From Henriciella sp. (GTDB taxonomy: Bacteria; Pseudomonadota; Alphaproteobacteria; Caulobacterales; Hyphomonadaceae), in NCBI RefSeq assembly GCF_029937755.1, contig NZ_JAPYPG010000003.1, positions 248,001-312,000 of the forward strand: a DNA stretch of 64,000 nt, written 5' to 3'. Positions 50,690-60,097 of this stretch are shown here, one piece after another. Both the position numbers and the translations under genes were made by a program. The stretch's first letter is position 1, and each line of letters opens with the position of its first letter. Under the pieces are notes generated by a model. The model was not told the origin of the DNA. It made no database searches and was given only the letters and a program-made list of their open reading frames with translations.

Positions 50690-51286
50690 TTATTCAGCAG
50701 GGGTCTCTTCAGCCGCACGTTCTTCATCGATCCGCGACTTGAAAGCTTCCAGCATCCCGAACAGGGGATCATTGGGCGCCATGTCCTGCTTGACCTCTGC
50801 CCAGTGCTCTTCAGCAGCGTCTACATCGCCAGCCTCATAGGCAGGCAGTGCCGAGAGCAGGCCGGCGCGATGCTGCGATTCGTCGAGGCGCCAGGCACGG
50901 GCATAGAGCTGAGCCGCCGGCGCAGTGACGATACCGCCATCGCGCATCATGATGACATCGGCAAGCGCCACCAATGACGGCACATGCGTATCATCCCGGC
51001 GAAGCGCTGACTGGAAGGCCCGCAGCGCATCCTCATTACGCCCCTGCGCGCGCATCAGCACGCCGATGAAGTATTGCGGTTCCGGGGAATCCGGCTGCTG
51101 GCGGGCCGCCAGTTGGAGCCGCGCCAGCATTTCAGACGGGTTGAGCTCGGAAGCATCGCGCTGCGCAATCTCGGCTTCGCGCTCGGCATAGGGCTGCTCG
51201 GCCAGTAGCGGACGCCCCTTCAGGAGATAGAGCCCCCCTGCCGCGACAACAGCGCAGGCCAACACAATGAGCGTACCGCGTCTCAT
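50690..51286 (-). CDS. ccmI: Cytochrome c biogenesis TPR protein CcmI/CycH-like
   Basis: TPR-like repeats, TM N terminus, heads the ccm cluster. Confidence 0.75.
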   Translation of the reverse strand: MRRGTLIVLACAVVAAGGLYLLKGRPLLAEQPYAEREAEIAQRDASELNPSEMLARLQLAARQQPDSPEPQYFIGVLMRAQGRNEDALRAFQSALRRDDTHVPSLVALADVIMMRDGGIVTAPAAQLYARAWRLDESQHRAGLLSALPAYEAGDVDAAEEHWAEVKQDMAPNDPLFGMLEAFKSRIDEERAAEETPAE

Positions 51287-52683
51287 GACCGGCGAAGCGC
51301 TATCGTGGCACGCAGGCCGCCGCGCTGACTTTCCGAAAGGGTCAGCTTGCCACCATTCATCTCAGCGATATCGGCAACAATGGAAAGTCCGAGCCCGGTC
51401 CCCGGCGCGGTCTCATCAAGCCGTACGCCGCGCTTGACCGCGGAGGTCATCTCGTCAGCCGTCAGGCCTTCGCCATTATCATCGACATGGATCAACATGA
51501 GGCCGTTGTCTCCCGGCTCAGAGGAGACTTCAACGCGCGATTTTGTCCACTTGCAGGCATTCTCCATCACATTGCCGAGCATCTCTTCCAGATCCTGCGC
51601 TTCGACCCGCACATAGAGGCTGGCCGGAATGGTCGACTCGACGGTCACCCCGCTTTCGCCGAAGAGCCGGTTCAGCAAGCGCACCAGCCCATCCACCACC
51701 GGCGCGATCTCTGTGCGCACACCGAGCGCCTCGGACCGGGCCGCGGCCTGCGCCCGTTTTAGATAATGGTCGACATTCGCCCGCATCGATTCGGTCTGAC
51801 GGCGGACGACATCATCGAGCGGTGTACTGCCATTCGCTTCATTGCGCAGGACCGCAAGCGGCGTCTTCAGCGCATGCGCAAGATTGCCGACATGCGTCTG
51901 CGCGCGTTCCACGATGGCGCGATTGTTGTCGATCAGCTTGTTCAGCTCCTGGGTCAGCGGCAGCACTTCGACCGGATAATCCCCATCGAGCTTCGCCCGC
52001 TTGCCTTCGCGCACCTGCGAGATGTGTAGCTGCACGCGGTCAAACGGCAGGAGCGCCAGACGCAGGCCCACCCAGAGCGCGATTAGCGTGCCCGCCGCGA
52101 GGAAGGTCATGCTGATAAGCAGCAGGAAGCGTAGCTGGTTGGCTCCTTCATCGGTGGCCTCACGATCAGCTGCAGCCATCAGCAATATGGGGGTCTCGCG
52201 ATTGGGAACGGTGATCGCACGTACCGCCACACGCAGGCGCTCATCGGCTGGACCGCGCGCATTGCCGTAGACGGTCATGCCCGGATTGGAGAGCGCGGAA
52301 AGGGCCTGCTCGCGCGGCAGTGGCAGTGGGCCATCCCACAGGCTTTGGGAGCGGATATCGTTGGCGACCTCGCCCTCATCATTGACGGCCACCATTGCCC
52401 AGTAGCGCCCGGACAGGGGCAGGTCATAGCGCACATCGCTCGGCAGCTTGTCTTCTTCATCGACAACCCGGCCATCCGGCAGCACTTCCAGCGCCCGTGG
52501 CAGGGTGACAAGGATGGAATCGAGTTCCTGCTCAAGCAGGCGAATGGTCTGCGCCCGATAAGAGATCGTCATGACGACGATGCCGCCCACGACTGCAATC
52601 AGGCTCCAGACGACAGCGCCGATCAGCATGCGCCGTGACAGGGAAAGGCGCGGCTTTTGCCTGGGGGGGATGGATTCGCTCAT
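51283..52683 (-). CDS. Sensor histidine kinase (FeuQ/PhoQ-like by synteny)
   Basis: HVGNLAHALKTPLAVLRNEA; MLGNVMENACKWTKSRVEV; GTGLGLSIVADIAEMNGG. Confidence 0.93.
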   Translation of the reverse strand: MSESIPPRQKPRLSLSRRMLIGAVVWSLIAVVGGIVVMTISYRAQTIRLLEQELDSILVTLPRALEVLPDGRVVDEEDKLPSDVRYDLPLSGRYWAMVAVNDEGEVANDIRSQSLWDGPLPLPREQALSALSNPGMTVYGNARGPADERLRVAVRAITVPNRETPILLMAAADREATDEGANQLRFLLLISMTFLAAGTLIALWVGLRLALLPFDRVQLHISQVREGKRAKLDGDYPVEVLPLTQELNKLIDNNRAIVERAQTHVGNLAHALKTPLAVLRNEANGSTPLDDVVRRQTESMRANVDHYLKRAQAAARSEALGVRTEIAPVVDGLVRLLNRLFGESGVTVESTIPASLYVRVEAQDLEEMLGNVMENACKWTKSRVEVSSEPGDNGLMLIHVDDNGEGLTADEMTSAVKRGVRLDETAPGTGLGLSIVADIAEMNGGKLTLSESQRGGLRATIALRRS

Positions 52684-52710
52684 CTCACCGGAGGGTGCGG
52701 CAGGCCGCCC

Positions 52711-53397
52711 CTATCCGGCAAGGCCGGCCGTCTCACCTTCAGGAACCACCAGCCGGTAGCCGAGGCCACGTTCCGTCTGAATGCGGTCCGTGCCAATCTT
52801 CTTGCGAAGACGCCCGATGAAGACCTCGATCGTGTTCGAATCACGGTCGAAATCCTGATCGTAGATGTGTTCGACAAGCTCTGTGCGCGGCACGACCCGG
52901 CCCTGATGGTGGATCAGGTAGGACAGGACGCGATACTCGTGCGCTGTCAGCTTGACCGGCCGGCCATTCACGGTGGCGCGCGCTGCACGTGTATCGACAC
53001 GCAAGCCGCCGGCTTCCAGGGCGGCAGCCGAATGGCCCGTCGCCCGGCGCAGCAAAGCGCGAAGGCGGGCCAGAAGCTCTTCAGTGTAGAAGGGCTTGGT
53101 CAGATAATCGTCGGCCCCGGCATCGAAGCCGGCCACCTTTTCGCTCCAGCGGTCGCGGGCGGTCAGGATCATTACAGGAAAATCTTTCCCGTCATCGCGC
53201 CAGCGCTCGAGAATGGTGACACCATCCATCTTCGGCAGGCCGAGATCGAGGATCACCGCATCATAGGGCTCGGTATCGCCCAGGAAGTGACCGTCCTCGC
53301 CGTCTGCGGCAAGGTCAACGGCATAGCCTGATTGCGTCAGCGCATCGGCAAGCTGCCGACGCAGGTCTGCATCATCTTCGACAACAAGAATTCTCAT
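52711..53397 (-). CDS. OmpR/PhoP-family response regulator (FeuP-like by synteny)
   Basis: MRILVVEDDADLRRQLADAL; VILDLGLPKMDG; winged-helix C terminus. Confidence 0.95.
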   Translation of the reverse strand: MRILVVEDDADLRRQLADALTQSGYAVDLAADGEDGHFLGDTEPYDAVILDLGLPKMDGVTILERWRDDGKDFPVMILTARDRWSEKVAGFDAGADDYLTKPFYTEELLARLRALLRRATGHSAAALEAGGLRVDTRAARATVNGRPVKLTAHEYRVLSYLIHHQGRVVPRTELVEHIYDQDFDRDSNTIEVFIGRLRKKIGTDRIQTERGLGYRLVVPEGETAGLAG

Positions 53398-53406
53398 AAA
53401 AACAAC

Positions 53407-53718
53407 CTAGCTCTTGCTGATTACGCGTCCAGTCCTGGCGTCGATGGTGAAGGTCACCAGCTCGCCCCGGCCTGTTACCCAATCTATCACATACACCTTG
53501 CGCCCGCCTCTTTCATAGAGGCCATCAAAACGGCGCATATTCCCGCCATACTGATTGCGGATCGGGCGCAAAAGATCGTTGAGCGGTTTGATCTCGCCCT
53601 TCTCGCGCGCATTGCGCGCTTCGTCAGCGGTAAACGAGCTACCCCACTGGCCCTGTGCCAAGGCTGGCGGGGCAAGCGTCGCGGCGCTGAGCGCAAGAGC
53701 GAGAATGATCCGTTTCAT
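53407..53718 (-). CDS. Secreted PepSY-like protein
   Basis: Signal peptide; VYVIDWVTGRGELVTFTIDARTGRVISKS; cotranscribed with the response regulator. Confidence 0.75.
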   Translation of the reverse strand: MKRIILALALSAATLAPPALAQGQWGSSFTADEARNAREKGEIKPLNDLLRPIRNQYGGNMRRFDGLYERGGRKVYVIDWVTGRGELVTFTIDARTGRVISKS

Positions 53719-53795
53719 GATGTGCCTTATGGCCGATCAGCCCTGAACAGCCCGTGAATAATCCGCGCGGGTTCCAGTCAGCATCCCAAACCCCA

Positions 53796-54668
53796 TCAAT
53801 CTTCAGCAGCCCACGCCTTCAGACCCGGATCCTTCGGATCCTCCAGAACAATTTCAAGACGGACATAGAGATGGCCCGGCTTGTCCTTGAACTGGACGCC
53901 CTTGTCGCGCAGGCGAAGCACCGTCCCTGTGTTCGATCCTTCCGGTACTTTCAGGGTGACTGCACCGGCGGGCGTCTCGACGTCCACACTGCCACCCGCG
54001 ACGGCCGTCTTGAGGGGCACCGGCACGGTCATGCGCAGATCGTCACCGTCGCGCGTCCAGGTCTTGCTGGGCCGCACAAAGACCTCCAGCAGGGCATCAC
54101 CCGGCGGGCCGCCAGTGGTCGAGGGCTGGCCCTGGCTTTTCAGGCGCAGCGTCTGGCCGGTTTCTATACCGGGCGGAATGGAAACATTCAGCGCCTTGCC
54201 ATCGCCCATGGTCATCTGGCGCTTGGCGCCCTGCACGGCATCTTCGAAGGAAATCTCGACCCGATAGCGCATGTCGGCGCCCTTGCGGGGCCCGGGCCGG
54301 CGGCGCTGCTGGCCGAACATTCCGGCGAGAATATCTTCAAACGGGTCGCCCTGGGCCTGTCCGCCAGCGCTCGCGAAGTCGCGGTAGGCGCCATAGTCGC
54401 GCCCCCCGCCGAAACCGCCCTGCGCACCCGCAAACCCGGTCGGATTGCCATCCGAATCGATTTCGCCGCGGTCGTATTTCTTCCGCTTTTCCTCGTCGCC
54501 AAGAATCTCGAAAGCGGCAGAGGCTTCCTTGAACTGGTCGGCCTTTGCCTTGTCATCCGGGTGCAGGTCCGGGTGCAGGGCTTTCGCCTTCTGCCGGTAG
54601 GCCTTGCGGATTTCGTCGTTGCTGGCCGTCTTGGATACGCCCAGAATATTGTACAGGTCGCGCGACAC
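53796..54668 (-). CDS. DnaJ C-terminal domain (CbpA-like) co-chaperone
   Basis: J-domain DLYNILGVSKTASNDEIRKAYRQKAKALHPDLHPDDKAKADQFKEASAAFEILGDEEKRKKYDRGE plus DnaJ_C domain. Confidence 0.94.
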   Translation of the reverse strand: MSRDLYNILGVSKTASNDEIRKAYRQKAKALHPDLHPDDKAKADQFKEASAAFEILGDEEKRKKYDRGEIDSDGNPTGFAGAQGGFGGGRDYGAYRDFASAGGQAQGDPFEDILAGMFGQQRRRPGPRKGADMRYRVEISFEDAVQGAKRQMTMGDGKALNVSIPPGIETGQTLRLKSQGQPSTTGGPPGDALLEVFVRPSKTWTRDGDDLRMTVPVPLKTAVAGGSVDVETPAGAVTLKVPEGSNTGTVLRLRDKGVQFKDKPGHLYVRLEIVLEDPKDPGLKAWAAED

Positions 54669-54713
54669 GTTCGGTAAACCACGCTGGATTGGGGTTAATA
54701 GACTGCCGAATAG

Positions 54714-57700
54714 TTAGGATGCACCGAGCGGGATTGAAACCCGCTGACCGATGCGTCCATCAGTTCCTATTTCAGCAACCCTTACAGTTTCGTATCCGGC
54801 AGGAATGATCGCCTGCTCGCCAGTCACACTTTGCGAGCGCGCCACTTCCCCGCCTGCGAGCGCTTCGACCAGGTACTGGCGTTGGCGTACCGGGTCAGGC
54901 AGATCCCAGTTGTCAGGGATGTCGAGACCGCGAGGGAGCCAGGTGATGACCGGCCCACTTTCGCCCGGCGAAGCGCTCAGATGGGCGACACTCCAGCCAA
55001 GGCCTGCGACGTCTGTGTGACTGAAAGTCTGGGGATCACCCGGCCCGGCCTGCCAGATCAAAGGCAGGGCGACCTCCTGCGGCAGGAGGCCCGCCGAAAC
55101 CAGCCGCTCATCTGCAAGCAGGCAGATCGCGCCAGCATCTACAGTAATTACAGGTGAGCCATTCAGGCCGCGCAGCAGTCCGCCAAGCCGCCATTGATTC
55201 TCGGCTATCAGCTCAGCGGTTTCGAATCCAATCAGCTCCCAGCCTGTAGCGTTGCGCACGAGAAGCCGGTTAGCTCCCGCCAGAACATCTGCTGGTTCAG
55301 CACTCGAAAGGTCTTCGCCCGCGATCTCGAGAACAATGGCCCCCGCCCTGTCCCATCGGCCAAGCGGTCCTGCACTCAGCGGCGCCGCCAGCCTGCCAAA
55401 TCCCGCCGGTCCATTTACGGTTGCCCGGCGACGGGCCTGAGATACCGAGGTCCCTGCCCGGACATCGACAGGACCGGGCCAGGGTAACGCTGCGACCGCA
55501 GCAAGGGGGCCGGTCTGTTGACCGGGTCCGAACGGAGGACCATCGACAAGGACAAGTTTTGGCACAGCGGGTCGCGGCGCCACCGGCGCCTCGTCAGGCA
55601 AGGCGCTCGCCCGAAGACCCTGCCCCTCCATCGGGCGCACCGCGCTACAATGCCGGGTGAGGCCATCATCAATGATGTCGGTGACCTGCCAGGCGCTCGC
55701 AAGTCCATCCATCTCAACCCGGTCACCCGGCTCGAGATGCAGGTATTCCGGCGGCAAGACGAACCCCGCCGCATCCGGCTGCAGCGCAGACTCAAGCAGG
55801 CGCGCAGCAAGATCGCTGGCCTCGGCATCAGACAGAACCAGCGGCAGCGCGGCTTCAATCGTCTGCGTAGGGTCGCCCAGATCGGACCGGGCATCCACCG
55901 CAGCAGGCGCATAGGTCCCGTCGGCGCTAATGAAGCTCAACTGCAACCGTCCGGGGCGCTTGTCGAGCAGGTTATACGTGAGCGACAGGCCGGATTCCGC
56001 CAGCCGGGCCGCATTGACCTGAACCGTGTCCACCGAAGCCTGATCGGTGCAAATGAGGCCGCCTTCACGCTCGACGCACGATAGGCCATGGGCGGCCCGC
56101 AACGGCTCCAGCGCGCGGCGGAGCGGCATCGGACCGGTGAGGGCAATCCCTTCCAGCCAGCCCGACAGGCGGCTTCCATCAAGATCGATCCCCGCGCGGG
56201 CGCCAAAATCGCTGACAGCCTCGCCAACCTCGATCAGCCCGGTGCGGCCGTTCAGCCAGTGACCGTAGGACCAGTTCGGCCCATCGCTCCAGACGCTTTC
56301 ACGCACCGGAAAGTCCGGCCAGGGCCGGGCATCCCAGGCCCAGATGAAGGTCTTCTCCACGCAAGGCTGGGCTTGCCAGTAAGCTAGCGCCGCCTCAAGC
56401 GCGCGGCGCTGGAGGACGTCATCACGTTCACCGGACGAGTATGGCGGCAAGGCGCTCTCTGAACTCTTTGGATCGTAGAAAAGGTTTGGCGCATTGCCGC
56501 CCTTGTCGACGGCCGGGAAGCCGATTTCGATCAGCCGCACGGGTTTCATACCGGGCACCCAGTCCGTCGGGGTCGCCTCACGGGCGCCGCCCGGCCGCTC
56601 ATGATGGGCTGCATTCCACCAACCCGCGAGATCCTTCTGGCGGAAAACCCAATGTTCGCCATGGGCAGTGTCGGTGATCGGCGTGCGGATCTGGGAATCC
56701 CGGTGGGCTTGGCTGGCATAGTACCAGTCATAGGCTTCTCCGCCGGCCATCTGGTCTGCCAGATAGGCGGGATCATCGGCCGCGGTGTAACCGGCGAGCC
56801 GGTCGAGATGGGTGTCACCATCCCGCCAGTCCCCAGCCGGCGGATACCAGTCCACGCCGACAAAATCGATGTCAGCCGAGGCCCAAAGCACGTCTAGCGG
56901 GAACAGGATATCGTTAGAACCATCGTCCGGAGTATAAGCTCCGTACTCGGTCCAGTCGGCCGCATAGGAAACCTTCACGCCCGGCCCGACAATTGCCTTT
57001 ACATCGGCGGCAAGCTGCACCAGCCCTTCGACGAAGGGGAAGGCACCTGTCTCGTCACGCAAGCGCGTCAGCCCGCGCATCTCGCTGCCAATCAGGATCG
57101 CCTCAACACCGCCGGCCCCTGCGACCAACCTGGCATGGTGCAGGATGAAATGCCGGTAGCCAAAATCATGATCGGTGCCGAGAAAGGCGTCGATCTCGGT
57201 TCTGACGGCGGCCGTCCCATCCTCGCTCGCCACGATCCGTCCCCGCCAGGGGAAGGCCGCCTGCTCATCGCCGCCATAAGGGTCAGGCAGGCCGTTGTCG
57301 GACGGCACGTCCATGAGCAGGAAGGGTGAGAGCGTCACAGCCATCCCCTCCGCCTGCATCGCGGCAATACCTTCCTTCACCGCAACATCGGTTGGCGTAC
57401 CGCCATAATTGGCGCTGCCGCCGGACTGGCTGACAAGATAGGCGCTCGTCCTGATCTCGCCTGCCACGCCCCATTGATAGGGAGCCGTCGAGCGGTTTCG
57501 CGTCTCTACACCGGGGCGGATGCGGCAATGGCCAGCGCGCACGTCATCGCCGAACCAGCCAACGGTCAGCGTGGCAGAATTCGTGCCCGGCAGGTCTGAG
57601 GTCAGCTGGTCTAGCGAAGACCGGAAGTCTGCTTCACCGGACGCATTGTTCATGTTGAGCGGCTTTTCTGTCCCCGGAAAGAACCGTTCACGGACGATGC

Positions 57701-58808
57701 GTGTCCCGTAGACGAACTCTCCCGAAGCAGGGATCACATTCACCCCTTCCGCCAGCTTGCGCAGGCCGGTTTCATCCGAACCTGCCCGCACGACTTCGAA
57801 GCTCAGTTGCGGCAACCGGTTTCCGAATGCGTCCAGCGGCAGGTCTTCGAAGACGATATAGGCCGTGCCGCGATAGGCCGGGGTCTGCCCGGCCCCCTCA
57901 ATGGCCTCGATTAACGGGTCCGGCAGCTGGGCATCGGCGAGGACGTACCCGGATACGAGCCCTCCGGCGTCCCGGCGCGTTCCAGCCGCAACGATCCCGC
58001 AGGCATCGGCGGCCGCCCCCACACCCGCTGGCGGGTCAACGGCCACGACGATTTCAGTCAACGGCCCGGGATGATGGGTCAGGCTCACCAGGTCGATCAA
58101 TGCACGCGTCCAGAGCGCACCGCTCTCCTCGTCGAGAAGTTCACCGGCCAGTTCCTGTCGGCCGAGATCGGAGTTTCCGTACAGCCGCTCGACATGATCA
58201 AGAAAGACGGGAGAAAGGTTCTCTGCATTGTCGCGCGTGGCCGATCGCGTCACTGCAACGGTCGCCCCCTCCACCAGAGCGCGGACGAGCGGCACACGGC
58301 GCGGCGTTGTCGTTGCGATGATACGCGGGTTTGGCCCCAGCCGCAGGGTCATCTGCAGCATGTCCCAGACCGCCCGGCCGTTTTGCCATGCAGCGACTTC
58401 GTCACACCAGGCGGCATCGAATTGCGGGCCCCGCAGGCCGTCCGGATCCTCGGCGGAAAAGGCATGGGCTTCTGCCCCATTCGGCCAGACAAGACGGTGG
58501 CGGGACACCTCATACTCCGGCGCCCGCTCACCCGCTCGCATGATCGAGCGCAAGCCAGAGAAGCCCTCAATCATCACTTCGCGCACATCATTGAAGGTTG
58601 GTCCGACAAGCGCGATCCGGCGATAACCGCCGAAAAGCACCAGACGCCTTACCCATTCTGCACCGGCGCGGGTCTTGCCGGAGCCGCGCCCGCCCATGAA
58701 CAACCAGGTATGCCAGGCCCCGGTCGGATCACATTGAGGCGCGCGGGCCGTAAAAAGGAAACTCTTCTGGCAAGGCACTTGTGGGTCGGGCACGCAAGGG
58801 TCGGACAT
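54714..58808 (-). CDS. In-frame fusion: GTA/phage large terminase N-terminal ATPase (58808..~57930) joined to GTA gp15-like TIM-barrel tail protein (~57929..54714)
   Basis: N terminus: FMGGRGSGKTRAGAEWVRRL Walker A, FDAAWCDEVAAW, IIATTTPRRVPLV. From QLPDPLIEAIEG: PAYRGTAYIVFEDLPLDAFGNRLPQLSFEV, GVDWYPPAGDWRDG, ITDTAHGEHWVFRQKDLAGWWNAAHHERPGG, typical of GTA TIM-barrel/phage-tail domains. Confidence 0.88.
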   Translation of the reverse strand: MSDPCVPDPQVPCQKSFLFTARAPQCDPTGAWHTWLFMGGRGSGKTRAGAEWVRRLVLFGGYRRIALVGPTFNDVREVMIEGFSGLRSIMRAGERAPEYEVSRHRLVWPNGAEAHAFSAEDPDGLRGPQFDAAWCDEVAAWQNGRAVWDMLQMTLRLGPNPRIIATTTPRRVPLVRALVEGATVAVTRSATRDNAENLSPVFLDHVERLYGNSDLGRQELAGELLDEESGALWTRALIDLVSLTHHPGPLTEIVVAVDPPAGVGAAADACGIVAAGTRRDAGGLVSGYVLADAQLPDPLIEAIEGAGQTPAYRGTAYIVFEDLPLDAFGNRLPQLSFEVVRAGSDETGLRKLAEGVNVIPASGEFVYGTRIVRERFFPGTEKPLNMNNASGEADFRSSLDQLTSDLPGTNSATLTVGWFGDDVRAGHCRIRPGVETRNRSTAPYQWGVAGEIRTSAYLVSQSGGSANYGGTPTDVAVKEGIAAMQAEGMAVTLSPFLLMDVPSDNGLPDPYGGDEQAAFPWRGRIVASEDGTAAVRTEIDAFLGTDHDFGYRHFILHHARLVAGAGGVEAILIGSEMRGLTRLRDETGAFPFVEGLVQLAADVKAIVGPGVKVSYAADWTEYGAYTPDDGSNDILFPLDVLWASADIDFVGVDWYPPAGDWRDGDTHLDRLAGYTAADDPAYLADQMAGGEAYDWYYASQAHRDSQIRTPITDTAHGEHWVFRQKDLAGWWNAAHHERPGGAREATPTDWVPGMKPVRLIEIGFPAVDKGGNAPNLFYDPKSSESALPPYSSGERDDVLQRRALEAALAYWQAQPCVEKTFIWAWDARPWPDFPVRESVWSDGPNWSYGHWLNGRTGLIEVGEAVSDFGARAGIDLDGSRLSGWLEGIALTGPMPLRRALEPLRAAHGLSCVEREGGLICTDQASVDTVQVNAARLAESGLSLTYNLLDKRPGRLQLSFISADGTYAPAAVDARSDLGDPTQTIEAALPLVLSDAEASDLAARLLESALQPDAAGFVLPPEYLHLEPGDRVEMDGLASAWQVTDIIDDGLTRHCSAVRPMEGQGLRASALPDEAPVAPRPAVPKLVLVDGPPFGPGQQTGPLAAVAALPWPGPVDVRAGTSVSQARRRATVNGPAGFGRLAAPLSAGPLGRWDRAGAIVLEIAGEDLSSAEPADVLAGANRLLVRNATGWELIGFETAELIAENQWRLGGLLRGLNGSPVITVDAGAICLLADERLVSAGLLPQEVALPLIWQAGPGDPQTFSHTDVAGLGWSVAHLSASPGESGPVITWLPRGLDIPDNWDLPDPVRQRQYLVEALAGGEVARSQSVTGEQAIIPAGYETVRVAEIGTDGRIGQRVSIPLGAS

Positions 58809-58902
58809 CGAAACCCTATAGCTGGCGGGCCGTCCCGGTCGGACAGATTGCGTGCCGGCCCGCCCCCGCTATCATGGGTGGGTCAAATGGAAGGATCGCG
58901 AC

Positions 58903-59052
58903 ATGTTTCTTTTCCTGCTCTGGTGGTGCGTGGATGACCATCTCGCCGCGGCCCTTGAAGCGCCGGGCCTCGGCACACTGCCAATCTGGGTGCCGCTTAT
59001 CCTGTCACTAGCCTTCAGCTTCACGCTTCAGGGTGCCGTCAAACGGAAGTGA
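58903..59052 (+). CDS. Small membrane protein (49 aa), hypothetical
   Basis: MFLFLLWWCVDDHLAAALEAPGLGTLPIWVPLILSLAFSFTLQGAVKRK; one clear TM helix. Confidence 0.45.
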   Translation: MFLFLLWWCVDDHLAAALEAPGLGTLPIWVPLILSLAFSFTLQGAVKRK

Positions 59053-59137
59053 GGCGCATTCCCCGCTCGCGTGCAATCAACCAGCTTTCCCGGGCTGATT
59101 GCTGGCGCACCGCCACGTTCCAGCGCAGAGTCCCGCA

Positions 59138-59815
59138 ATGGCAGACCCGCCCCCACGATCACGCGCGCGGCGCGCCCGGCCCGCACCCGCGCGCAACCTG
59201 ATGTCACCTCTCTGGCGGCAAGTCTGCAGGCTGATCCTGGCAACAGGCGGCTGGAGGGTTCGCGGCGACTGGCCGGACGCCCCGCGCGCCGTCATGGTGG
59301 CGGCGCCGCACACATCGAACTGGGATGGCTTCTGGATGCTGGCCGCGGCCGGCTACTATCAGGTAAAGCTCAGATGGATGGGCAAGAAAGCGCTTGTCGA
59401 TCATCCGCTCGGCGCGCTCGTACGCTGGCTGGGCTGTGTACCGATTGACCGGGACTCCGCAAACGATGTGGTCGAACAGATGGGCGCGGCCTTCGCCTCG
59501 TCCGACCGCCTTGTCCTTGGCGTTGCTCCGGAAGGGACGCGCTCACATGCGGTCGAGTGGAAGAGCGGTTTCTACCGGATCGCCCACCAGGGTGGCGTGC
59601 CGCTCATCCTGTCTGTCCTCGACTATGGCCAGCGGACGATCCGGATCGATGGCCTGTTCCGGCCGACCGGCGACTACGAGGCCGACCTGCCGTTGATCCA
59701 GGCGGGCTATGCCGACGCCCGGGGCCGCCACAAGGGCCGCTTTGCCGTGGGCGAAAAGGCAACTGGCCCGTCAGCCGGAAAGGTACCGCCTGAAGACGAA
59801 AGCCGAGACCGCTGA
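59138..59815 (+). CDS. Lysophospholipid acyltransferase family (PlsC-like) protein
   Basis: VAAPHTSNWDGFWML (HxxxxD variant), VAPEGTRSH; probable start ATG 59138. Confidence 0.88.
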   Translation: MADPPPRSRARRARPAPARNLMSPLWRQVCRLILATGGWRVRGDWPDAPRAVMVAAPHTSNWDGFWMLAAAGYYQVKLRWMGKKALVDHPLGALVRWLGCVPIDRDSANDVVEQMGAAFASSDRLVLGVAPEGTRSHAVEWKSGFYRIAHQGGVPLILSVLDYGQRTIRIDGLFRPTGDYEADLPLIQAGYADARGRHKGRFAVGEKATGPSAGKVPPEDESRDR

Positions 59816-60097
59816 CCCGGCGATCAGGACCAGCACGCCCAGCGGATCCACGAACTCGGCATGCCGGAACCAGGCTGCCGGCACCAGATAGGCCAGCAGC
59901 GGCAATGCCCAGACAGCCGGCTCCTTGGGCAGGAGATAGGCCACGCAGAAGATCGCGGCGCCCGATATGGGCAGCCAGTAGCGCACAAAGCCCAGCACAT
60001 CGCTTTCGGCGGGCAGCCACATGAACTTAAGGCTCACGAGAACCGAATACCCGATCAGGAAAACTGACAGCCAGACAATGCGCAGGATTGGCGTCAT
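59771..60097 (-). CDS. Small integral membrane protein
   Basis: 108-aa hydrophobic ORF; 4-nt overlap with the upstream oxidoreductase gene. Confidence 0.7.
   Translation of the reverse strand: MTPILRIVWLSVFLIGYSVLVSLKFMWLPAESDVLGFVRYWLPISGAAIFCVAYLLPKEPAVWALPLLAYLVPAAWFRHAEFVDPLGVLVLIAGSAVSAFVFRRYLSG

Noticed and set aside
47867-51286. ccm cluster lacking ccmG, considered as a defective system
   Set aside because: The ccmI-E-F-H (cycHJKL) arrangement without ccmG is standard in many alphaproteobacteria; ccmABCDG is usually elsewhere.
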